Shown piece by piece: positions 59,135-64,000 of a stretch of 64,000 nt of DNA. This DNA is from SHAN690 sp038131955. Its GTDB lineage: Bacteria; Bacteroidota; Bacteroidia; Flavobacteriales_G; Salibacteraceae. Under the pieces are notes generated by a model. The model did no database searches. It had not been told where the DNA came from and worked only from the letters and a program-made list of their open reading frames with translations. Within the stretch, counting starts at the first letter, position 1, and each line of letters opens with the position of its first letter. The translations under genes and the position numbers were made by a program. The stretch covers positions 14,139 to 78,138 of the forward strand of contig JAYPQK010000003.1 in the NCBI GenBank assembly GCA_038131955.1. Reading direction: 5' to 3'.

Positions 59135-60233
59135 GCCCAAGGTGCTCATATTGACCGATTGGTATGTCCCGGGATACAAGGCGGGTGGACCAATCACTTC
59201 GGTATACAAAATGGTCAAGGCGCTAGGGGATGAGGTTGAATTTTCCATTCTGACCAACAACCACGATTGGCACGACCCTGAACCCTTTGATCAGGAGATT
59301 GACAAGTGGTTGAAGGGCGAAGGAGCCTCGGTGAAGTATCTATCTGACCCTAATCCGGGAGACGTGACGAAGGAAGTCAGGTCACACCATCATGATGTCC
59401 TGTACTTCAATGGTATCTATTCTCCCAACTTCCACGCCCTTCCGCTGCTCCGATCGCTCTGGAGTTCCAATTCACCTAGGATCATCGTTGCCCCTCGGGG
59501 TATGCTGAACCCGAATGCTATCGCCTTGAAGAGCACCAAGAAGAGAGTGCTGCTGTCGTTATATCGATGGCTGGGAATTGAGAGGAAGGTGACGTTTCAT
59601 AGCACGGGTCCCAAGGAGACAACGGCTATCCTTCAGAACTTTTCGAATGCACGGATAAAGGAGGTGTCTAATCTAGTCGCCGCTCCCGTGAGTAGGGTGG
59701 AAGCGAAGCGAGAAGGATTCCTTTCAGTCGGACGAATCAGCCCGGTTAAGAATACCCTTGATCTATTGAAACTATTCGATCAACAAAACGAGAACCTGTC
59801 CTTGATCGGTACTCCCGACGATGTTGACTACCATCAGTTGTGTAAGGCGATTGCAGCGCGGAATGAAGGGGTTAAGCTATTGGGAGGAGTGGGGCCAGAT
59901 CGAATCAGTGAGCACTACCTGCGATCTAAGTTTAGCATCTCAATGACAACCGGAGAAAACTTCGGCCACGCTATCATTGAAGCCCTTTCCCATGGTTGTC
60001 CGGTGATCATCTCGGATCGTACGCCTTGGAATGACCTGGAAGAACAGGGGGCGGGTTGGGTAATTCCGTTGGAGGATGAGAACCGCTGGCAGCAGGTGCT
60101 GAAGGAGGCGTCAGATATCGATCCGGAACGCTATTCTGAGATGTCAGCCAACGCAGTAGCTTACGTAAAGCGTAAATTTGACCTGAATCAACTGCGCGAG
60201 CAGTACCTAGAACTTTTCGGTGCAACGAACTGA
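59127..60233 (+). CDS. GT4 family glycosyltransferase
   Basis: 368 aa, intact. LILTDWYVPGYKAGGPITSV is typical of a GT4 subgroup in Bacteroidota (WcaI/XagB-like). VLYFNGIYSPNFHALPLL and IIVAPRGMLNPNAIALKSTK follow, then domain 2 FLSVGRISPVKNTLDLLKLF and TGENFGHAIIEALSHGCPVI. TTG start at 59127 overlaps the asnB stop by 8 bp. The 3' end overlaps the acetyltransferase by 14 bp, so asnB-GT4-wcaF-GT2 is one operon. Confidence 0.9.
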   Translation: MSKPKVLILTDWYVPGYKAGGPITSVYKMVKALGDEVEFSILTNNHDWHDPEPFDQEIDKWLKGEGASVKYLSDPNPGDVTKEVRSHHHDVLYFNGIYSPNFHALPLLRSLWSSNSPRIIVAPRGMLNPNAIALKSTKKRVLLSLYRWLGIERKVTFHSTGPKETTAILQNFSNARIKEVSNLVAAPVSRVEAKREGFLSVGRISPVKNTLDLLKLFDQQNENLSLIGTPDDVDYHQLCKAIAARNEGVKLLGGVGPDRISEHYLRSKFSISMTTGENFGHAIIEALSHGCPVIISDRTPWNDLEEQGAGWVIPLEDENRWQQVLKEASDIDPERYSEMSANAVAYVKRKFDLNQLREQYLELFGATN

Positions 60234-60774
60234 CCTTTCTTCCTTTGATAACAGCTGGTATGACCCGGGAGCCGGAGCGATCAAACGCCTAGCCTGGTAC
60301 CTCACCTCTTGGTTCTGGCTGGAGTCGGGTATGCTGGTGCCTTATGCGTGGAAGCGAAACATCCTGCGCTTGTTTGGTGCCCGAATAGGTAAGGGGGTGG
60401 TCATCAAACCCCATGTTCAAGTGAAATACCCTTGGAAATTGGAAGTAGGGGATCATGCCTGGATTGGCGAGCACGTCTGGATCGATAACTTGGATGAAGT
60501 TACCATTGGTGCACACGCTTGCATCTCCCAGGGCGCGTTGATCCTGAGTGGTAACCATGATTACTCCAAATCCAGCTTTGACCTAGTCGTCAAACCCATC
60601 CGAATTGAAGGTGGGGCTTGGATCGGGGCAAAATCAGTCGTTACACAAGGGGTGACCGTCGGTTCTCATGCCGTCTTAACCGTGGGTTCCGTAGCTTCCT
60701 CTGACCTCGAGGCCTGGGGTATCTATCGCGGTAGTCCTGCGGTCAAAGTGAAAGAGCGTAGCATCGAGTCATGA
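60220..60774 (+). CDS. wcaF: WcaF-type colanic acid O-acetyltransferase
   Basis: 184 aa, left-handed beta-helix acetyltransferase. The opening SSFDNSWYDPGAGAIKRLAW and LVPYAWKRNILRLFGARIGK is diagnostic for WcaF-like enzymes. Hexapeptide repeats run from about residue 70 (VGDHAWIGEHVWIDNL), with the catalytic His in LSGNHDYSKSSFDL and the C-terminal IYRGSPAVKVKER. Acetylates a sugar of the repeat unit in the cytosol. GTG start at 60220. Confidence 0.92.
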   Translation: MQRTDLSSFDNSWYDPGAGAIKRLAWYLTSWFWLESGMLVPYAWKRNILRLFGARIGKGVVIKPHVQVKYPWKLEVGDHAWIGEHVWIDNLDEVTIGAHACISQGALILSGNHDYSKSSFDLVVKPIRIEGGAWIGAKSVVTQGVTVGSHAVLTVGSVASSDLEAWGIYRGSPAVKVKERSIES

Positions 60775-61529
60775 AGATATCGCTGATCACTACCACTTTC
60801 AATAGTGCAGAAACCCTGCGCGATACGCTGGAGTCTGTGCGTTTGCAGGAATACAACGACATCGAATACGTCATCGTGGATGGCGGATCCACTGATGGGA
60901 CCATGGATCTCATTGCTGAGTTTAAGGACATCGTTTCTGCGTCGGTGAGCGAGAAGGATGATGGGATCTACGACGCCCTCAACAAAGGAATCGCGATGGC
61001 AACGGGGGAAGTCGTTGGGTTCTTGCATTCAGATGACATGTTCGCAGATGCTAAGGTGCTGTCTCGCATTGCCGAGGCGTTTTCGCATCCTGATGTCGAT
61101 GCCACCTATTGCGACTTGGACTACGTGCTTCGAGATGATCCGAGCAAGATACATCGGCAATGGCGCTCCCAGGAATTCGACCCGGAAGCTTTCTACCGAG
61201 GCTGGATGCCGGCCCACCCGACCTTTTACCTGAAGAAGGAGCACTACATCAAATTCGGTGGCTATGACACCACCTTTCGCCAGTCGGCCGACTACGAACT
61301 CATGCTGCGCATGCTGCTCAAACACGGACTGAAAGCCAAGTATATCCCTGAAGTGCTAGTAAAGATGCGGGTAGGAGGAGCGAGCAATGTATCCCTTCAA
61401 AACCGCTGGCAAGCCAATCAAGAAGACGCCCGCGCCTGGAAAAAGAATGGGCTAAAAGCCGGGAAGCTGACCCGGGTGATGAAACCGCTTTCGAAGCTGG
61501 GGCAGTTCTTGGGTAGGAGGAATGGTTGA
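60771..61529 (+). CDS. GT2 family glycosyltransferase (WcaE/WcaA-like)
   Basis: 252 aa, intact. MKISLITTTFNSAETLRDTL, EYVIVDGGSTDGTMDLIAEF, EKDDGIYDALNKGIAMATGE and VGFLHSDDMFADAKVLSRIA give the GT-A core with the DxD-type SDD. QSADYELMLRMLLKHGLKAK is the acceptor region. The stop of wcaF overlaps the ATG (ATGA). Last gene of the third glycan cluster. Confidence 0.92.
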   Translation: MKISLITTTFNSAETLRDTLESVRLQEYNDIEYVIVDGGSTDGTMDLIAEFKDIVSASVSEKDDGIYDALNKGIAMATGEVVGFLHSDDMFADAKVLSRIAEAFSHPDVDATYCDLDYVLRDDPSKIHRQWRSQEFDPEAFYRGWMPAHPTFYLKKEHYIKFGGYDTTFRQSADYELMLRMLLKHGLKAKYIPEVLVKMRVGGASNVSLQNRWQANQEDARAWKKNGLKAGKLTRVMKPLSKLGQFLGRRNG

Positions 61530-61580
61530 ACCAATGTTTTAGTGCAATAAGATTAGTACATGAAGATTAGTCGTGTCCCC

Positions 61581-61616
61581 ACTAATCTTTTCCCGGAGGG
61601 ACGCCTATGGCGCTGT
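61581..61616. repeat. Single 36-bp unit, fourth copy of the 12.9-kb repeat
   Basis: ACTAATCTTTTCCCGGAGGG followed by ACGCCTATGGCGCTGT, one or two changes from the units at 12883-12989. Lies between two genes that read towards each other. Non-coding. Confidence 0.65.
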
Positions 61617-61622
61617 ACTACC

Positions 61623-62141
61623 TCACTTCCATAGCGGTTCATTGATCTCCAATTGGATCACAGGAGGATTAGTCCCTCGTAACACGCCCACGGCAAAAGA
61701 AGGGTGGTGACCAAGGTCGTCGATGTTATCGCTAGCAAACTCGATCGCCTGCTTTCGGTAGCCATCGTAGTTCATGTCCGTGCCTGCGCTGCGCTGGAAG
61801 CCTTTGCCTTCGACCTGCTCGAAGATCAGCTGAGCCATTTCCTCGACCTTTTTCTTGGCCTCGTCAGGCTTCTGTGCATCAAACAAGGCGATGTAGGTAT
61901 GTGTATCCTCGTCGTCTACCTTGATATAAACATCCATTGCTCCGGATACCTTTCGAGTGGAATGAAACTTCGTATCTCCTTGGTCAGTAGTGCCGTTGGC
62001 CTCACCCTTGATGGTCTTGAATCCTGCATCTGCGGCTTCGTACAAGATGTCGATGTTCTTTCGAAAGATCTCAGGATTGATCTCCTGTGCAGAGAGATGA
62101 AAGCTGAATGCGATAGCGGTCAAGGCTAGGAGGTACTTCAT
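61623..62141 (-). CDS. Secreted protein of unknown function, 172 aa
   Basis: Signal peptide MKYLLALTAIAFSFHLSAQ with cleavage after LSA, then a soluble, acidic, mostly alpha/beta mature part. Recognisable stretches: GEANGTTDQGDTKFHSTRKV, MDVYIKVDDEDTHTYIALF and GYRKQAIEFASDNIDDLGHH. No family recognised; periplasmic by its signal. It stands alone between repeats, with 426 bp of repeat-rich DNA upstream. Confidence 0.75.
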   Translation of the reverse strand: MKYLLALTAIAFSFHLSAQEINPEIFRKNIDILYEAADAGFKTIKGEANGTTDQGDTKFHSTRKVSGAMDVYIKVDDEDTHTYIALFDAQKPDEAKKKVEEMAQLIFEQVEGKGFQRSAGTDMNYDGYRKQAIEFASDNIDDLGHHPSFAVGVLRGTNPPVIQLEINEPLWK

Positions 62142-62567
62142 GGCATGTTCATTTGAACGTGAAGGTAAAACAAGAATGATTAACGGGACTCGGTAGTCGT
62201 TGATTAACTCCCTGCGGTCGTTGAGCTCGTCGCTAGCGCTCCTCGGTTCGGGACTCGGTAGTCGTTATTCGATATTCAGGAGGCGGTGAAATTGGTGAAA
62301 TCTCGAATAAACCAACCGAGGAACGCATGTTTTAACCACAGAGATCACAAAGTTTGCACAGAGAGCTCGAAGGAGTAACAAATGCTGAGCACTTCGAGAA
62401 AATTAGAAAGTAGTAAAAGCCAAACCCCAAACCCCAAACTCCGAACTGCGTACTGCGCACTGCGCATCGACCGAAGGGAGATCTCGCCACAGGCGAGACT
62501 GCCGACTCAAACACCGAGCGTGCCGAGTAACATGAAACCAAGAAGAATTTCAGGGAAAACCTAAACC
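62142..62567. other. Repeat-rich intergenic region
   Basis: No gene. It contains a directly repeated 'gggactcggtagtcgtt' (62187 and 62248), an inverted copy of the ctctgcg repeat (62331-62370) and 'ccaaaccccaaactccgaactgcg' type simple sequence (62420-62470). These match repeats at 19.5 and 56.1 kb. Confidence 0.55.
62331..62370. repeat. Dispersed 'ctctgcg' repeat, copy 4 (inverted)
   Basis: TTTTAACCACAGAGATCACA then AAGTTTGCACAGAGAG; its reverse complement (CTCTCTGTGCAAACTTTGTG) belongs to the family at 12749, 23761 and 26894. Confidence 0.5.
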
Positions 62568-63488
62568 TTAGAACCTAGCCCTACCCATGCGACCGCGTCG
62601 ACGGCCATAGAGGTAGTTCTTGCGGCGACCGAATCTCTTGGATTGGCCTCGGATTACGTACGAATACTGAAAAGTAACCGTGAGGAAGCTATCATTCGCA
62701 TCAGCGTTACCGCGAATACCTCCCTCTCGGAAGAAAGGAGCTAATTCTGCCGCTAGAGGATGACTAGCTACTTCATTGGTGCGATTAGACAATGCCCTAG
62801 CTTCATCGCTCTCCAGCAGGTTTGGATCCGGATAGAAGGTGCTCACGTCATCCAAGTAATCGGTGAACGTGTATCTCCAAGAAGCGCGCATTCCAAAACG
62901 GTGAATCCGTGAGAATGTGTAGTAGAAACCAAATCCCATCGGGATCGCAGCTTGAATTCGGCTGTAAGGGGTTTCCAATCCTTCCGTGTTCAACGGCTGA
63001 AGTGCTACCCAACTGCCATCATATCGTGCTTGTGGGTTGTTGTAAAATCCAGAAAGGCCGGCAAAAACAAATGCCTTGAAATCCAATAGGTATCGGCCAG
63101 TACGTCCGACGTCAGGTTGACTGAAGAAGTCGTATTCCGCTGTAGCTCCCAATTCGATCACCTCGTTCTTGAAGTGAAGGTTGCGTGCAAAGCGATTTGG
63201 GTTCTCTGTTAGGCTGTCAGCTCCCTGCAAACGAGCGTACTCCAAACTAACATTCACCGCCCAATTGTAATCCAATCGATAGCGAACAAACGCTCCTGGG
63301 TTCCAACGCGTTTGGCTCAATTCCATGTCTAGGATCCAATCACGAGCCTGACCCGGACCACCTCCGATCTCTCCGAGATAATTCGCGAAACCCGCACTCA
63401 CACCGACGTCCAAGGCATATTGACCTTGTACGCTCGCGGCTGAGATGAGGCTGACGAAAGCGGTAATTATGAGTTTACTGCGCAGCAT
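62568..63488 (-). CDS. DUF6089/PorG-like outer-membrane beta-barrel protein
   Basis: 306 aa from ATG 63488, which gives a clean signal peptide (MLRSKLIITAFVSLISAASV, cut after VQG). A longer ATG at 63518 is in frame, but TTG-N19-TACATTAG (a -33/-7 pair) would lie inside it. The mature part has alternating aromatic strands: YALDVGVSAGFANYLGEIGG, GAFVRYRLDYNWAVNVSLEY and RFGMRASWRYTFTDYLDDVS. DUF6089 proteins include PorG of the type IX secretion machinery, which would suit this genome, but the match is by pattern only. The C-terminus is very basic (GRRKNYLYGRRRGRMGRARF). Confidence 0.75.
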   Translation of the reverse strand: MLRSKLIITAFVSLISAASVQGQYALDVGVSAGFANYLGEIGGGPGQARDWILDMELSQTRWNPGAFVRYRLDYNWAVNVSLEYARLQGADSLTENPNRFARNLHFKNEVIELGATAEYDFFSQPDVGRTGRYLLDFKAFVFAGLSGFYNNPQARYDGSWVALQPLNTEGLETPYSRIQAAIPMGFGFYYTFSRIHRFGMRASWRYTFTDYLDDVSTFYPDPNLLESDEARALSNRTNEVASHPLAAELAPFFREGGIRGNADANDSFLTVTFQYSYVIRGQSKRFGRRKNYLYGRRRGRMGRARF

Positions 63489-63592
63489 AAATGATGGGGC
63501 TAATGTAAAGTTTTTCATTGCCCGTTCAACCTTTGTTGGATTACTTCAATTTAACGGTGTGTTACACAATTCAAACCGGCCTTAGAACGTTG

Positions 63593-63600
63593 TAACTTTG
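63593..63600 (+). promoter_or_regulatory. -7 element of the last gene
   Basis: TAACTTTG matches TAnnTTTG and ends 13 bp before ATG 63614. No clear -33 element. Confidence 0.4.
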
Positions 63601-63613
63601 CACTCCGGATTTG

Positions 63614-64000
63614 ATGCGTATTCCGACATACCTCATTACCGCGCTGTTCGTGTGGATCAGTGTTCTTGCCATGGCGCAAGATGCTCCGATATTGCGCTGT
63701 ATTTCCTTGGACGATAATGATGATGTTACCCTCTATTGGGAGCAACCAAGCGATACCGGCTCGGAGTTTAATGCCTACCTGATCTACTATCGTTCCGGTT
63801 CCACGTCCAATTTCAATCTTCTTTCCCAAGTCACAGACTACAATCAGACTTCCGAACTCATCAATGGCAGCTTCGCCGGTGCGGGGAGCTTCTTCGTGGT
63901 TCAACTCTACAACGGAGGCGCTGATACGAGTCAGGCCACAGATACCATCTCGCCCATGGTGATTGGGATCTCATCAAATGGAAAGAGAGTTAGCCTTGGG
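63614..64000 (+). CDS. Secreted fibronectin-like protein, probably T9SS-exported (3' end outside window)
   Basis: Open from ATG 63614 to the window edge (129 codons). Signal peptide MRIPTYLITALFVWISVLAM ends at AMAQ. The mature part begins DAPILRCISLDDNDDVTLYW, a fibronectin type III-like strand pattern (VTLYWEQPSD then FNAYLIYYRSGSTSNFNLLS). This is the layout at the start of long gliding-motility-associated proteins that end in a type B sorting domain. The end is not in the window, so T9SS export is inferred. Confidence 0.8.
   Translation, partial: MRIPTYLITALFVWISVLAMAQDAPILRCISLDDNDDVTLYWEQPSDTGSEFNAYLIYYRSGSTSNFNLLSQVTDYNQTSELINGSFAGAGSFFVVQLYNGGADTSQATDTISPMVIGISSNGKRVSLG

Overview
The window comes from a member of the Bacteroidota, most likely Flavobacteriales. 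Supporting evidence is PorX (type IX secretion regulator), DUF4924 and DUF6089 proteins, a T9SS C-terminal sorting domain, an XrtF exosortase pair, a DUF5684-type signal peptidase, and promoters matching the Bacteroidota TAnnTTTG -7 element. Three sulfotransferases would suit a marine organism, but that is inference. No tRNA, rRNA, CRISPR array, IS transposase or replication origin was seen.

Layout. 1-12.4 kb is well-ordered housekeeping DNA: lpxD (cut by the window edge), an HD phosphohydrolase, divergent porX-tsaE-ald, an OmpH-like lipoprotein with a DUF4924 gene, a LytTR/LytS-type two-component pair, an acpH-mnmD-NUDIX operon, murQ and a small membrane methyltransferase. 13-18.1 kb is a first glycan cluster: a sulfotransferase/glycosyltransferase fusion faces a polymerase and two glycosyltransferases. 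18.1-26.5 kb holds a TPR protein, an acyl-CoA carboxylase beta subunit, a lipoprotein, a Tat-exported PLP enzyme, a WbqC-family gene and lepB. 27-31.7 kb is an exosortase region: xrtF, its associated membrane protein, a tiny protein with a C-terminal tripartite sorting signal, and a large T9SS-type surface protein. 31.7-56.8 kb is a large surface-polysaccharide locus, all on the + strand. It has the Wzc kinase, Wzx flippase and Wzy polymerase, at least seven glycosyltransferases, a UDP-GlcNAc 2-epimerase, two sugar aminotransferases, two sulfotransferases, an acyltransferase, and a modification cassette (PhyH dioxygenase, FemAB/GNAT, methyltransferases, beta-propeller). 57.2-61.5 kb is a third, intact glycan group (asnB, GT4, WcaF-type acetyltransferase, GT2). 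The end carries a secreted protein, a DUF6089 outer-membrane protein and the start of a secreted fibronectin-like protein.

Reading frames. Many genes are split by one- or two-base indels, including lepB and ald, where decay is unlikely. Indels are extremely dense from about 30.1 to 53.7 kb, the same stretch that looks more AT-rich. Unpolished consensus sequence in a strain-variable locus is the simplest explanation, so entries labelled pseudogene mean 'reading frame broken in this sequence', not proven decay.

Repeats. Intergenic gaps are full of non-coding repeats. The most notable is a roughly 415-bp element (21.8 and 56.8 kb, with a mini-derivative at 28.0 kb). Its ends are hairpins whose stems co-vary between copies and whose loops are complementary to adjacent bases. 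Other families are a large inverted-repeat element (12.6 and 23.6 kb), a 35-36 bp unit (12.9 and 61.6 kb) and a dispersed 'ctctgcg' repeat.
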